Positions 32,944 through 42,692 are shown, numbered from the stretch's first letter. The stretch is 64,000 bases of DNA from JBBEAM01 sp040882845 (GCA_040882845.1 JBBEAM010000013.1:62001-126000); one strand, 5' to 3'. The notes: generated by a model not told the origin, from the sequence alone. Numbers and translations: made by a program.

Positions 32944-34257
32944 GTGAGCGAGCCTGCGGCGCGGCGGACCTGGGGCGAGGCGCTCGCGGTCTATCGCGAC
33001 AAGCGGTTCGTCATTATCGCCCTCATGGGGTTCTCTAGCGGCTTGCCGTTGTTGCTGACAATCACGACGCTGACTTACTGGTTGGCGACGCTAGGCGTAG
33101 ACAAGACCTCGATCGGCCTCTTTGCCCTGGCCGGATTGCCTTACAGCCTGAAGTTCTTATGGTCGCCGGCTGTTGATCACGTACGAATTCCTGCGGTTAC
33201 GTCCTTGCTTGGGCAACGCCGGAGTTGGGCGATCCTAGCGCAGATCGGATTGATCGGTTCGATCTTATACGTAGGGCACACCGACCCTACTGTGACACCG
33301 CTACTGACGGCAGTGGGAGTTCTTTTCATTGCGTTCTTTTCGGCAACTCAGGACATAGCTATAGATGCGTATCGCATCGAAGTGCTTAAGGAAGACGAGC
33401 AGGGCGCGGGTGCGGCCTCTACTCAATTCGGCTATCGCGTTGGAACACTGGTAGCAGGTGGGGGCGCGTTGGCGCTTTCCGACTACGTTGCTTGGTCTAC
33501 AATCTTTGAGGTGATGGCTGCATTGGTTCTGGTCGGGACTGCCACGGTGCTGCTTTCGCCAGAACCGGCGGCTAAACCGCAAAAAACTGAGAGAACGACA
33601 GAGGAGTGGCTCAGGGACATCGTAGTCGAGCCTTTTCGCGACTTCATGCAGAGGCACGGCTGGGCCGTTATTCTGCTGTTCGCCCTGCTCTACAAGTACG
33701 GCGATGCTATCGGCGGCGTGATGGCAAATCCCTTCTACAAAGACCTTGGCTTTAGTGGAGTCGAGATCGGCAGCGTAACGAAGGTATTTGGCCTAATCGC
33801 GTCACTGTTTGGTGTCTTCGTCGGCGGCGTAATCGTAGCTCGCTACGGCATCTTCAAGGCACTGATTGTAGGCGGAGCACTCCAGGCATCGACCAATCTG
33901 TTGTTTGCCGCTCTGGCTGTGGTCGGGCAGGACATTTCCATGCTGGCAGTCGCCATCGGAGCCGACAACTTTACTGGTGGGCTCGGCACCGCAGCTTTTG
34001 TTGCTTACCTCTCTAGCCTCTGCAACCCGGCCTTCACCGGAACGCAGTATGCGCTGCTGACTTCGTTGATGGCTTTCGGACGCACGGCGATGTCTTCGGG
34101 CGGCGGTTGGCTTGCCGACCAGATGGACTGGGCGAGCTTTTTTGTTGCCACCACGCTCCTGGCTGTTCCGGGAATGCTTCTTTTATTTTGGCTGATCCGA
34201 ATCAATAGACGATCCGAGCGGCGCTCCGGGGTGACCCTCGAGGAGGAGGCGCCATGA
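32944..34257 (+). CDS. ampG: AmpG-like muropeptide MFS transporter, atypical composition
   Basis: 437 residues, about twelve transmembrane helices. AmpG imports anhydro-muropeptides for recycling. Typical N-terminal features: MGFSSGLPLLLTITTLTYWL and SLKFLWSPAVDHV. The GTG start sits just after the typA stop. The first 20 codons share the high-GC style of the neighbours, whereas codons from about 33010 to 34200 use many A/T-ending codons, suggesting that most of the gene was replaced by related foreign DNA. Its stop overlaps the broken macro-domain gene (ATGA). Confidence 0.85.
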   Translation: MSEPAARRTWGEALAVYRDKRFVIIALMGFSSGLPLLLTITTLTYWLATLGVDKTSIGLFALAGLPYSLKFLWSPAVDHVRIPAVTSLLGQRRSWAILAQIGLIGSILYVGHTDPTVTPLLTAVGVLFIAFFSATQDIAIDAYRIEVLKEDEQGAGAASTQFGYRVGTLVAGGGALALSDYVAWSTIFEVMAALVLVGTATVLLSPEPAAKPQKTERTTEEWLRDIVVEPFRDFMQRHGWAVILLFALLYKYGDAIGGVMANPFYKDLGFSGVEIGSVTKVFGLIASLFGVFVGGVIVARYGIFKALIVGGALQASTNLLFAALAVVGQDISMLAVAIGADNFTGGLGTAAFVAYLSSLCNPAFTGTQYALLTSLMAFGRTAMSSGGGWLADQMDWASFFVATTLLAVPGMLLLFWLIRINRRSERRSGVTLEEEAP

Positions 34258-34530
34258 GCCTCTCCCTTCATAACGGCGATATCGCCGAGCTGCAGGTGGA
34301 CGCCATCGTCCACGCGGCCAACGCGCAGTTGGCGCCGGGCGGCGGAGTCTGCGGCGCGATCCATGCGCCGCAGGTGCCGGCCTAGCCGAGGAGTGCGCCA
34401 AGCTCGGCGACTGCCCCACTGGAGAAGCACGGATCACCGGCGACCATAACCTGCCGGCGCGCGCGGTGATCCACACCGTCGGCCCGGTCTGACGCGGCGG
34501 AAGCGAGAACGAGGCGGAACTGCTGGCCGC
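34254..34530 (+). pseudogene. Macro-domain (ADP-ribose hydrolase) remnant, frameshifted
   Basis: It starts MSLSLHNGDIAELQVDAIVH then AANAQLAPGGGVCGAIH, the macro-domain N-terminus of YmdB-type O-acetyl-ADP-ribose deacetylases. After GAIH (34364) one base appears to be missing; skipping it restores GLAEECAKLGDCPTGEARIT and RAVIHTVGPV, where TGA (34490-34492) stands for the usual Trp. The frame then runs to ENEAELLAA and switches without a break into ampG 3' sequence at about 34530. A frameshift, a nonsense codon and a truncation make it clearly dead. Confidence 0.8.
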
Positions 34531-34919
34531 TGCTTCTCGGCGCGGTGATGGTAGCGACAACCAACCTGCTGTTCGCCTGGCTCTCGACCCAGGGTGCCGA
34601 CGTCGCCTATCTGGCGATCACGGTCTCCGCCGACAACCTCAGCGGCGGCCTCGCCGGCTCGGCCTTCATCGCCTACCTCTCCAGCCTCACCAACTCGGCC
34701 TATACCGCGACCCAGTATGCCCTCTTTTCCTCGCTGATGACCCTGCCGGGCAAGTTTATCGGCGGCTTTTCAGGGATCGTGGTCGACGAGGCCGGCTACA
34801 CCGCCTTCTTCATCTACGCTTCCGCCCTTGGCCTGCCGGCGATCATTCTGGTGATCTTCTTGATGACACGGCGGATGCAGAGGCTGCAGGAAGCGGAGCT
34901 GAAGCCGGAGGCGCCCTAG
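34531..34919 (+). pseudogene. Second ampG, C-terminal fragment
   Basis: About 128 codons resembling the C-terminal helices of the intact AmpG upstream (NLLFAWLSTQGADVAYLAIT, SADNLSGGLAGSAFIAYLSS, TATQYALFSSLMTLPGKFIG against matching stretches there). High GC, like the host genes, so this looks like the tail of the original ampG. It lacks the first two-thirds and has no ribosome site of its own. The junction with the macro remnant has a short shared CTGCT. Confidence 0.8.
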
Positions 34920-34962
34920 TTTTCCTGTCGGCAGGGCCCGCGCTGTTGTTAGTTTGAGCGCC

Positions 34963-37650
34963 ATGACCGTCCGCAATCTCGACCGCCTGTTCCAGCCCCG
35001 CTCCGTCGCGCTGATCGGTGCCAGCCGGCGCGACGGCTCGGTCGGCCAGCTGGTCGCCCGCAATCTCGCCGCCGGCGGCTTCGCCGGGCCGCTCCATGCG
35101 GTACATCCCGAAGCCGATGAGATCGAGGGCCTGCCGGTCGCGCGCAGCGTCGCCGCGCTGCCACAGGCGCCGGACCTGGCAGTGCTCTGCACCCCGGCCG
35201 ACACCGTGCCGGGTCTGGTCGCCGAGCTCGCTGCGCGCGGCACCAAGGCGGCGGTGGTGATCTCCGCCGGCTTCGGCGAGGGCGAAGACGCTGCCGGCGC
35301 CGCCCGCCGCCAGGCGATGCTGCAGGCGGCCAAGCCCCATCTGCTACGCATCCAGGGGCCAAACTGCGTCGGTCTGCTGGTGCCGGGAATCGGCCTCGAC
35401 GCCAGTTTCAGCCACATCGCCCCCGCCGCCGGCGAGATCGCCTTCGTCACCCAGTCGGGGGCGATGGTGACCTCGATGCTCGACTGGACGGCGGCGCGCG
35501 GCATCGGCTTCTCCCATATCGTCTCCCTGGGCGACATGGCCGACGTCGACTTCGGCGACCTGCTCGACTACCTGGCCGCCGACCCCAAGGCGCGCTCGAT
35601 CCTGCTCTACGTCGAGGCGGTGACCCAGCCGCGCAAGTTCATGTCGGCGCTGCGCGCCGCCGCCCGAAGCAAGCGGGTCATCGTGATCAAGGGCGGCCGC
35701 CACGCCGAGTCGGCCAAGGCCGCGACCTCCCACACCGGCGCCCTGGCCGGCTCCGACGCGGTCTATGACGCCGCCTTCCGCCGCGCCGGGGCGCTGCGCG
35801 TCTTCTCCCTGGAAGAGCTCTTCGACGCCGCCGAGACCCTGGCCTCCCGCCGCAGCGTCGCCGGCGACCGCCTGGCGATCCTGACCAACGGCGGCGGTCT
35901 CGGCGTGCTGGCGACCGATGCCCTGATCGACCAGGGCGGGCGGCTCGCCGAGCTGACGCCGGAAACCCTCGCTGCCCTGAATGCCTGTCTTCCGCCGACC
36001 TGGAGCCATGGCAATCCAGTCGACATCATCGGCGACGCCGGGCCGGAGCGCTACGACGCCGCGCTGACGGCGCTGCTCGCCGACCGCGCGAGCGACGCCA
36101 TCCTGGCGATGAACTGTCCGGTGGCGATCGCCGATTCCGGGGCGGTGGCGGAGACTGTCGCCGCCACCGCCACCGGTGCCCGGCGGCCGGTCTTCACCGC
36201 CTGGCTGGGGGAGGGCAGCGCCCGGCCGGCGCGCAGGACCTTCGCCGCGGCCGGCATTCCGACCTACGACAGCCCGGAGCGCGCGGTGCGCGCCTTCCTC
36301 CACCTGGTGCGCTACCGCCGCGGCCAGGAGCTGCTGATGGAGACCCCGCCCTCCCTGCCGGAGGACTTTCAGCCCGAGCGCGGTCTCGCCGAGGCGCTAC
36401 TGAGCAAGGCGTTGGCCGAGGGCCGGGAGTGGCTGAGCGAGTCCGAGGCCAAAGCGGTGCTCGCCGCCTATGGCATTCCGGTGGTGGCGACCCGCGAGGT
36501 GGCGGATATCGAGGAAGCGGCCGCCGGGGCCGCCGAGATCGGCTACCCCGTGGCGCTGAAGATCCTCTCGCCGGACATCACCCACAAGAGCGACGTCGGA
36601 GGCGTGCAGCTCGATCTGCAGGACGAAGCGCAGCTGCGCCGCCGCGGCGCGGCGATGCTGACGCGGGTCGGCGAGCTCGCCCCCCAGGCCCGGATCGAGG
36701 GCTTCACCCTGCAGCGGATGTGCCGCCGCCCCGGTGCCCTGGAACTGATCCTCGGCATGACCGAGGATCCTCAGTTCGGGCCGGTGCTGCTGTTCGGCGC
36801 CGGCGGCACGGCGGTCGAGGTTCTGGGCGACAAGGCGCTGGCGCTGCCGCCGCTCAACCTCGCCCTCGCCCGGGCGACCATGGCCGAGACGCGGATCCAC
36901 CGCCTGCTCGAAGGCTACCGCGACACGCCGGCGGCGGATCTGGAGGCGATCGCTCTCTGCCTGGTCAGGCTGTCGCAGCTGACCGCCGATCTGGCCGAGG
37001 TCGCCGAGATCGACGTCAATCCGCTGCTCGTCGATGCCGCGGGCGCGATCGCGCTCGATGCCCGGATGCGGGTGCGGCGCGCGGTGCGTCCGGGGACCGC
37101 CCGGCTGGCGATCCGCCCCTACCCGCGGGAGCTGGAGCGCCGGGCCGTCCTGCAGGACGGGAGCGAAGTACTGCTGCGGCCGATCCGCCCCGAGGACGAG
37201 CCGGGCCTGCGCAGTGCATTCCGGAAACTGACGCCGCGCGACGTCCGCTTCCGCTTCTTCAACGTGATGGGCGAGCTGTCGCATGAATTGGCCGCGCGGC
37301 TGACGCAGATCGACTACGACCGTGAGATGGCGCTGATCGCCCAGGCTGCGGAGCGCCAGGACGATATCTGGGGGGTGGTCCGCCTGGCCGCCGATCCCGA
37401 CGGCGAGGCGGCCGAGTTCGCCATCGTGGTGCGCTCCGACCGTCAGGATCTGGGCCTCGGCCGCCTGTTGATGCAGGCCCTGCTCGACTACGCCCGGGGC
37501 CGCGGCATCGGCCGGCTCTGGGGCAGCGTGATGCGCGAGAACACTGGAATGCGCGACTTGGCCGTGGCGCTGGGTTTCACCCTGGAGGACAGCCCGGACA
37601 GCGGACAGACCCTGCGCGCCACGCTCGAGCTGCGGCCGCCGACCCGCTAG
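34963..37650 (+). CDS. Acyl-CoA synthetase (ADP-forming)/GNAT acetyltransferase fusion
   Basis: 895 residues. CoA-binding and CoA-ligase-like domains (about 1-460; LFQPRSVALIGASRRDGSVG, SHTGALAGSDAVYDAAFRRA), an ATP-grasp domain (about 470-690; ILSPDITHKSDVGGVQLDL), and a C-terminal GNAT domain (about 720-890; VLLRPIRPEDEPGLRSAF, DLGLGRLLMQALLDYARGRG). This is the architecture of PatZ/YfiQ-type protein lysine acetyltransferases, where the ligase part is often inactive and regulatory; whether it keeps acetate-CoA ligase activity is unknown. ATG at 34963 is preferred to TTG at 34954. Confidence 0.88.
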   Translation: MTVRNLDRLFQPRSVALIGASRRDGSVGQLVARNLAAGGFAGPLHAVHPEADEIEGLPVARSVAALPQAPDLAVLCTPADTVPGLVAELAARGTKAAVVISAGFGEGEDAAGAARRQAMLQAAKPHLLRIQGPNCVGLLVPGIGLDASFSHIAPAAGEIAFVTQSGAMVTSMLDWTAARGIGFSHIVSLGDMADVDFGDLLDYLAADPKARSILLYVEAVTQPRKFMSALRAAARSKRVIVIKGGRHAESAKAATSHTGALAGSDAVYDAAFRRAGALRVFSLEELFDAAETLASRRSVAGDRLAILTNGGGLGVLATDALIDQGGRLAELTPETLAALNACLPPTWSHGNPVDIIGDAGPERYDAALTALLADRASDAILAMNCPVAIADSGAVAETVAATATGARRPVFTAWLGEGSARPARRTFAAAGIPTYDSPERAVRAFLHLVRYRRGQELLMETPPSLPEDFQPERGLAEALLSKALAEGREWLSESEAKAVLAAYGIPVVATREVADIEEAAAGAAEIGYPVALKILSPDITHKSDVGGVQLDLQDEAQLRRRGAAMLTRVGELAPQARIEGFTLQRMCRRPGALELILGMTEDPQFGPVLLFGAGGTAVEVLGDKALALPPLNLALARATMAETRIHRLLEGYRDTPAADLEAIALCLVRLSQLTADLAEVAEIDVNPLLVDAAGAIALDARMRVRRAVRPGTARLAIRPYPRELERRAVLQDGSEVLLRPIRPEDEPGLRSAFRKLTPRDVRFRFFNVMGELSHELAARLTQIDYDREMALIAQAAERQDDIWGVVRLAADPDGEAAEFAIVVRSDRQDLGLGRLLMQALLDYARGRGIGRLWGSVMRENTGMRDLAVALGFTLEDSPDSGQTLRATLELRPPTR

Positions 37651-37662
37651 AGCCCGATCGGA

Positions 37663-38367
37663 TCAGGCGTGGGCGGACGGCCGGTCGAGGGCGTAGCCGG
37701 CCGAGCGCACAGTGCGAATCAGGTCCTGGTCTTCCGGGCCGTTGAGCACCTTGCGCAGGCGCCGGATGTGCACGTCGACGGTACGCAGCTCGACGTAGAC
37801 GTCGCGGCCCCAGACGGCGTCGAGCAGCTGCTCGCGGGAGAACACGCGCCCGGGATGCTCCATCAGGTAGCGCAGCAGCCGGAACTCCGTCGGTCCGAGA
37901 TGGACCTCACGGCCGTTGCGGTAGGCCTTGTAGGCGGGGATGTTCATGACGAGATCTTCGAACTCCAGCATCTCGCTGGAGAAGGAGGGCTGGGTCCGGC
38001 GCAGCACGGCGCGCATCCGCGCGATCAGTTCGGCGGGCGAAAAGGGTTTGGTGATGTAGTCGTCGGCGCCGCTGTCGAGACCGCGCAGTTTGTCCGTTTC
38101 CTCGCCGCGGGCGGTCAGCATGATCACCGGAGTGTCGCGGGTATCCGGCGCCCGGCGCAGCTGGCGGCAGACCTCCAGCCCGCTCATCAGCGGCAGCATC
38201 CAGTCGAGCAGGATCAGATCCGGCGTCTCCTCGCGGGCAAGCACCAGGGCTTCCTCGCCGTCGGCGGCGTGGACGAGGCGATAGCCCGCGGCCTCCAGGT
38301 TGTAGCGCAGCAGGGTGACCAGGGCTTCTTCGTCTTCGACGAGGAGGATCAGCGGCTTTCCGGTCAT
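37663..38367 (-). CDS. phoB: Phosphate regulon response regulator PhoB
   Basis: 234 residues. Receiver domain with the phospho-acceptor Asp55 in ILLDWMLPLMSG and the conserved Lys in ITKPFSPAEL, and an OmpR-type winged-helix domain ending RTVDVHIRRLRKVLNG and IRTVRSAGYAL. Activated by PhoR at low phosphate, it binds Pho boxes. Last gene of phoR-pstSCAB-phoU-phoB. Confidence 0.97.
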   Translation of the reverse strand: MTGKPLILLVEDEEALVTLLRYNLEAAGYRLVHAADGEEALVLAREETPDLILLDWMLPLMSGLEVCRQLRRAPDTRDTPVIMLTARGEETDKLRGLDSGADDYITKPFSPAELIARMRAVLRRTQPSFSSEMLEFEDLVMNIPAYKAYRNGREVHLGPTEFRLLRYLMEHPGRVFSREQLLDAVWGRDVYVELRTVDVHIRRLRKVLNGPEDQDLIRTVRSAGYALDRPSAHA

Positions 38368-38376
38368 GATTCTACT

Positions 38377-39108
38377 CTACTCCTGCTCGTCTTCCGGGGA
38401 CACGACGGCGAAGGACGAGGTATCGCCCTTGGGCCGCGCCTCCTCGATGGTCGTGCCTTCGACCAGGAAGTGAATCACCTCGGCGATGTTGGTCGCGTGG
38501 TCGCCGATCCGCTCGATGTTCTTGGCGATGAAGATCAGATGGGTGCAGGGCGTGATGTTGCGCGGGTCCTCCATCATGTAGGTCAGCAGCTCGCGGAACA
38601 GGCTGGTGTACATTTCGTCGACCTCGGCGTCGCGCTTCCAGACCCGCATCGCAGTCCCCGAGTCGCGGTTCACGTAGGCGTCGAGAACGTCCTTGATGTT
38701 GGTCTGCACCAGCCGCGCCATGCGCGGGATCGACCCGGCCGGCTCCATCGAGGGCAGCTGGTTGAGCGCCAGCACGCGCTTGGCGACGTTGGCGGCGTAG
38801 TCGCCGATCCGCTCCAGGTCGCTGGAGATCTTCAGCGCCGAAACCACCACCCGCAGGTCGCCGGCCATCGGCTGGCGCAGCGCCAGCATGTGAATCGAGG
38901 TGTCGGAGATCGCGGTTTCCAGATCGTCGATCTCCTTGTCGCTCTGCACCACCTTGGCGGCGAGCTCGCTGTCGCGCCGCCTGAGCGCCTCGACCGCGGA
39001 GGCGAGCAGGGATTCCGACATGCCGCCCATGCGCACGATGGTCTTGGTGAGCCGCTCCAACTCCTCGTCGAAGGACTTGACGATGTGTTCGCTGCTTCCG
39101 CCTGGCAC
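38377..39108 (-). CDS. phoU: PhoU, phosphate signalling regulator
   Basis: 243 residues, all helical with two PhoU repeats (metal-binding signatures such as ISSDLERIGDYAANVAKRVL and FIAKNIERIGDHATNIAEVI). PhoU couples the Pst transporter to PhoR and keeps the kinase off when phosphate is plentiful. Sits between pstB and phoB with small gaps. Confidence 0.97.
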   Translation of the reverse strand: MPGGSSEHIVKSFDEELERLTKTIVRMGGMSESLLASAVEALRRRDSELAAKVVQSDKEIDDLETAISDTSIHMLALRQPMAGDLRVVVSALKISSDLERIGDYAANVAKRVLALNQLPSMEPAGSIPRMARLVQTNIKDVLDAYVNRDSGTAMRVWKRDAEVDEMYTSLFRELLTYMMEDPRNITPCTHLIFIAKNIERIGDHATNIAEVIHFLVEGTTIEEARPKGDTSSFAVVSPEDEQE

Positions 39109-39138
39109 CTGTTGGTTCCTCCTTGCTGCGCGCCGGCC

Positions 39139-39927
39139 TCAGCCGAAGCGGCCGGTGATGTAGTCCTGGGTCCGCTGGTCCCGGGGATTGGTAAAGATGT
39201 GATCGGTGTCGCCGGTTTCCACCAGAACGCCGAGGTGGAAGAAGGCGGTGCGCTGCGAAACGCGCGCGGCCTGCTGCATCGAATGGGTGACGATGACGAT
39301 GGTGTAGTCCTGACGCAGCTCGTCGATCAGCTCCTCGATGCGCGCCGTGGCGATGGGGTCGAGGGCGGAGCAGGGCTCGTCCATCAGCACCACCTCGGGA
39401 TTGACGGCGATGGCCCGGGCGATGCAGAGCCGCTGCTGCTGACCGCCGGACAGGCCGGTGCCCGGCTGGTCGAGGCGGTCCTTCGCCTCCTCCCAGAGGC
39501 CGGCGCGGCGCAGGCTCTGCTCGACGATCCGGTCGAGCTGCTCCTTGCCGCGCGCCATGCCGTGGATCCGCGGACCGTAGGCGATGTTGTCGTAGATCGA
39601 CTTCGGGAAGGGATTGGGTTTCTGGAACACCATGCCGACCCGGGCGCGCAGCTGAACCACGTCGAGGCCGCGGTGATAGACGTCTTCGCCGTCGAGGGTG
39701 ATGTCGCCTTCCACCCGGCAGCCGTCGATCACGTCGTTCATCCGGTTGAGACAGCGCAGGAAGGTCGACTTGCCGCAGCCCGAAGGGCCGATCAAGGCGG
39801 TGACCTGGTGCGCGCTAATGTCCAAATCGACATCGAACAGCGCCTGGGTGCCGCTATAGAAGACATTGACCTTGCGGCCGATCATCTTCGGCGTGCGGTT
39901 GTCGGCGACGGCTTCAGCCTGGGACAT
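39139..39927 (-). CDS. pstB: Phosphate ABC transporter ATPase PstB
   Basis: 262 residues. Walker A GPSGCGKSTFLRCLNRMND, signature LSGGQQQRLCIARAIA, Walker B VVLMDEPCSALDP. It energises high-affinity phosphate uptake with PstC/PstA. 12 bases after pstA. Confidence 0.98.
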   Translation of the reverse strand: MSQAEAVADNRTPKMIGRKVNVFYSGTQALFDVDLDISAHQVTALIGPSGCGKSTFLRCLNRMNDVIDGCRVEGDITLDGEDVYHRGLDVVQLRARVGMVFQKPNPFPKSIYDNIAYGPRIHGMARGKEQLDRIVEQSLRRAGLWEEAKDRLDQPGTGLSGGQQQRLCIARAIAVNPEVVLMDEPCSALDPIATARIEELIDELRQDYTIVIVTHSMQQAARVSQRTAFFHLGVLVETGDTDHIFTNPRDQRTQDYITGRFG

Positions 39928-39939
39928 CGGTTCTTCTCC

Positions 39940-41226
39940 TTACCAGCGGCGTTCGAATTTTTTGCGCAGAATGACGGCGATTGCGTTCATCGTCACCAGG
40001 AAGCCCAGCAGCACCAGGATCGCGGCGGAGGTGCGCGAGACGAAGCCGCGCTCGGGGCTGTCGGCCCAGAGGAAAATCTGGGTCGGCAGCGCCGTCGCCG
40101 GCTCCATGATGCCGCCGGAGGCCGAGGTGATGAAGGCGTTCATGCCGATCAGCAGCAGCGGCGCGGTCTCGCCCAGCGCCTGTGCGAGTCCGATGATGGT
40201 GCCGGTCAGGATACCGGGGACGGCGAGCGGCAGCACGTGATGCCAGACCACCTGCTGACGCGAGGCGCCAATCCCGAAGGCGGCCTCACGGATCGAAGGC
40301 GGCACCGCCTTCAGCGCGGCGCGGGTGGCGATGATGATGGTCGGCAGGGTCATCAGCGAGAGCACCATGCCGCCGACCAGCGGCGCCGAGCGCGGCAGGC
40401 CGAAGAAGTTGAGGAAGACGGCAAGGCCGAGCAGGCCGAAGACCACGGAGGGCACCGCCGCGAGATTGTTGACGTTGACCTCGATCAGGTCGGTCCAGCG
40501 GTTCTTCGGCGCGAACTCCTCAAGGTAGATCGCCGCGGCGACCCCGGTGGGGAAGCTAATCAGAAAGCAGACCAGCAGGGCGTAGAATGAGCCCATGATC
40601 GCCCCGGCCAGGCCGGCGAGCTCGGGAAAGCGGCTGTCGGCGTTGAAGAACAGGCCCCAGTTGAAGGGCGCCGAGACCGCGCCGGTCTCGACCAGCTGGT
40701 CGAAGTAGCCGATCTGCAGGTCGTTGACCCGGCGCTGCTCCTCGGGAACGTCGCGGGGAATCGTGCCCTTGTAGAACTGGTCGAAGGGATCGGACAGCGG
40801 CAGGGCAAGCGTCAGTCTCTGCCCGATCAGCGCCGGATCCGCGACCACGCGGTCGCGCAGAATGTACTGGGCGCCGTTGCTGAGCATTTCATAGACGGCC
40901 CGCTCGTCAGCCTGCGGGATCGGCTCGTCGAACAGCGCCGCGAAGCCCGATCTGACGATGTCGCGATAGTTCCCCCGGTCCGGCGTGGCCGGGTCGATTT
41001 CCTCGGGGTCGATATGGACCTCCAGTGCGACCTCGGTCTGCACGAAGGCATGATGTCCGGTGGCGATCAGCGATGCGACCAGCAGGGCGAGCAGCCCCAG
41101 GGCCAGGAGGATCGCAGTCAGGCCATAGAGCCGCAGCCGCCGGTCGGCGGCATGCCGCCGCGCCACGCGCCTTGCGATGTCCAGCTGTGCGTCTTGTTCG
41201 GCGCTTTGCACTTGCGAGATCGCCAT
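39940..41226 (-). CDS. pstA: Phosphate ABC transporter permease PstA
   Basis: 428 residues, longer than enteric PstA because of a big periplasmic insertion after the first helix (about 60-190), as is usual in alphaproteobacteria. The permease domain (SFPTGVAAAIYLEEFAPKNR, VPSVVFGLLGLAVFLNFFGL, GIGASRQQVVWHHVLPLAVP) carries the EAA-type loop. The start ATG shares a base with the pstC stop (TGATG), so they are translationally coupled. Confidence 0.95.
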   Translation of the reverse strand: MAISQVQSAEQDAQLDIARRVARRHAADRRLRLYGLTAILLALGLLALLVASLIATGHHAFVQTEVALEVHIDPEEIDPATPDRGNYRDIVRSGFAALFDEPIPQADERAVYEMLSNGAQYILRDRVVADPALIGQRLTLALPLSDPFDQFYKGTIPRDVPEEQRRVNDLQIGYFDQLVETGAVSAPFNWGLFFNADSRFPELAGLAGAIMGSFYALLVCFLISFPTGVAAAIYLEEFAPKNRWTDLIEVNVNNLAAVPSVVFGLLGLAVFLNFFGLPRSAPLVGGMVLSLMTLPTIIIATRAALKAVPPSIREAAFGIGASRQQVVWHHVLPLAVPGILTGTIIGLAQALGETAPLLLIGMNAFITSASGGIMEPATALPTQIFLWADSPERGFVSRTSAAILVLLGFLVTMNAIAVILRKKFERRW

Positions 41227-42610
41227 CAGTCGTACTTCTCCCGGTATTTCTTGACGGTGCGCAGCGCCACGATGTTGAGGATCAGGGTCGCCAGGAAGAG
41301 GACGAGGCCCAGGGCGAAGGCCGCCAAGGTCTTGGGGTTGTCGAACTCGGTATCGCCGATCAGCAGGGTGACGATCTGCACGGTGACCGTGGTGGTCGAA
41401 TCCAGCGGGTTGAGCGTCATCTTGGCGATCAGACCCGCGGCCATGACCACGATCATGGTCTCGCCGATGGCGCGGCTGGCGGCCAGCAGAATGCCGCCGA
41501 CGATACCCGGCAGCGCGGCCGGCAGCAGAACGTTCCTGATCGTCTCTGCCTTGGTCGCCCCCAAACCATAGGACCCGTCGCGCAGCGCCCCAGGGACCGC
41601 ACCCAGCGCGTCGTCGGACAGCGAGGAAATGAAGGGGATGATCATGATGCCCATCACCGCGCCGGCCGCCAGCGCCGAGTTCGGCGCGACATCGAGGCCG
41701 ATCATCGCCCCGATCTGCCGCATCGCCGGGGCGACGGTCAGCACCGCGAAGAAGCCGTAGACCACGGTCGGCACGCCGGCCAGCAGCTCGAGCAGCGGCT
41801 TGGCGACGGCGCGAAACCTGCTGTTGCTGTATTCGGACAGATAGATCGCCGAGAGCAGCCCGATCGGGGTGGCCACCAGCATGGCGATGCCTGCAATCAG
41901 GATGGTTCCGAGGAAAACCGGCACTGCGCCGAAGGCGCCGGCCCCGGCGACCTGATCGGCGCGCATCGCGATCTGCGGCTCCCAATTGAGGCCGAAAAGG
42001 AACTCCGAAACGGGGACCATCTCGAAGAAGCGGAAGGCCTCGAACAGCAGCGAGAGAACGATCCCCAGCGTGGTCAGGATCGCAACCACCGAGCAGAAGA
42101 TCATCAGTCCGGACATCGTGAACTCGACGCCCTGGCGGGCGCGGAACTGCGGCGAGAGCCTGCTGTAGGTGAAGGCAAGCATGGCGCAGGCCAGCGCCGC
42201 AGCGCTCGCCAGCATGGCGCCTGACGACAGACCCTGCCAGGACTGCAGGCGCTCGGCCGCAGCGACCAGCTCGACCGGAGGCTGGCCAAAAATCTGGCCG
42301 CCGGCGATGCTTCTGATCTGGCTGAGGATCAGCGAGCGCTGGCTGTCGCTCAGCCCCTCGGTGACCTCGGCCGGTAGGCTGGCGAGCAGCAGGACGTCGA
42401 TCGCGCCGTCCTGAAGGAATGTCCAGAGCACGACCAGCAGCAGGCTCGGAATGCCGACCCACAGAGCCACCAGATAGCCGTGATAGGCGGGCAGGGAATG
42501 CAGGGCGGCTGGCTTTTCGGCGGCTGCAGCCCAGGCGCCGGCGCGCCGGCGCGCACGAGATAGCCGAGCAGGCAAAGCACAAGGATTAACAGGAAGGATG
42601 TGCCGAGCAT
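41226..42610 (-). CDS. pstC: Phosphate ABC transporter permease PstC, apparent frameshift near the 5' end
   Basis: The main frame (41226-42575) gives a PstC permease with PIGLLSAIYLSEYSNSRFRA, VPTVVYGFFAVLTVAPAMRQ and GATKAETIRNVLLPAALPGI, but its only upstream start is a TTG. The expected N-terminus, MLGTSFLLILVLCLLGYLV, a first transmembrane helix, is encoded from ATG 42610 in another frame. The frames meet in a GCGCC-rich palindrome (about 42538-42556), where a one-base change would join them. This may be a sequencing error, a real mutation or a shortened protein. Confidence 0.8.
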
Positions 42611-42648
42611 CGCGCGCGTCCGTTCACCGAGTTGTCATATTCCGAAGT

Positions 42649-42683
42649 AAAAAGCAGGCGCCGAGGGGGACCGCGGCGCCTGC
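42649..42683 (-). terminator. Terminator/attenuator between pstS and pstC
   Basis: Perfect 10-bp inverted repeat (GCAGGCGCCG 42654-42663, CGGCGCCTGC 42674-42683) followed on the minus strand by TTTTT (complement of 42649-42653). It lies just after the pstS stop and before pstC, so it probably ends most pstS transcripts and keeps the binding protein in excess over the permeases. Confidence 0.8.
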
Positions 42684-42692
42684 TGTAAAGAC

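Noticed and set aside
37669..40590. 973-codon open frame on the plus strand across phoB, phoU, pstB and pstA
   Set aside because: It is antisense to four well-supported genes; such frames are common in high-GC DNA. No family motif and Gln/Asp/His-rich composition typical of antisense frames.
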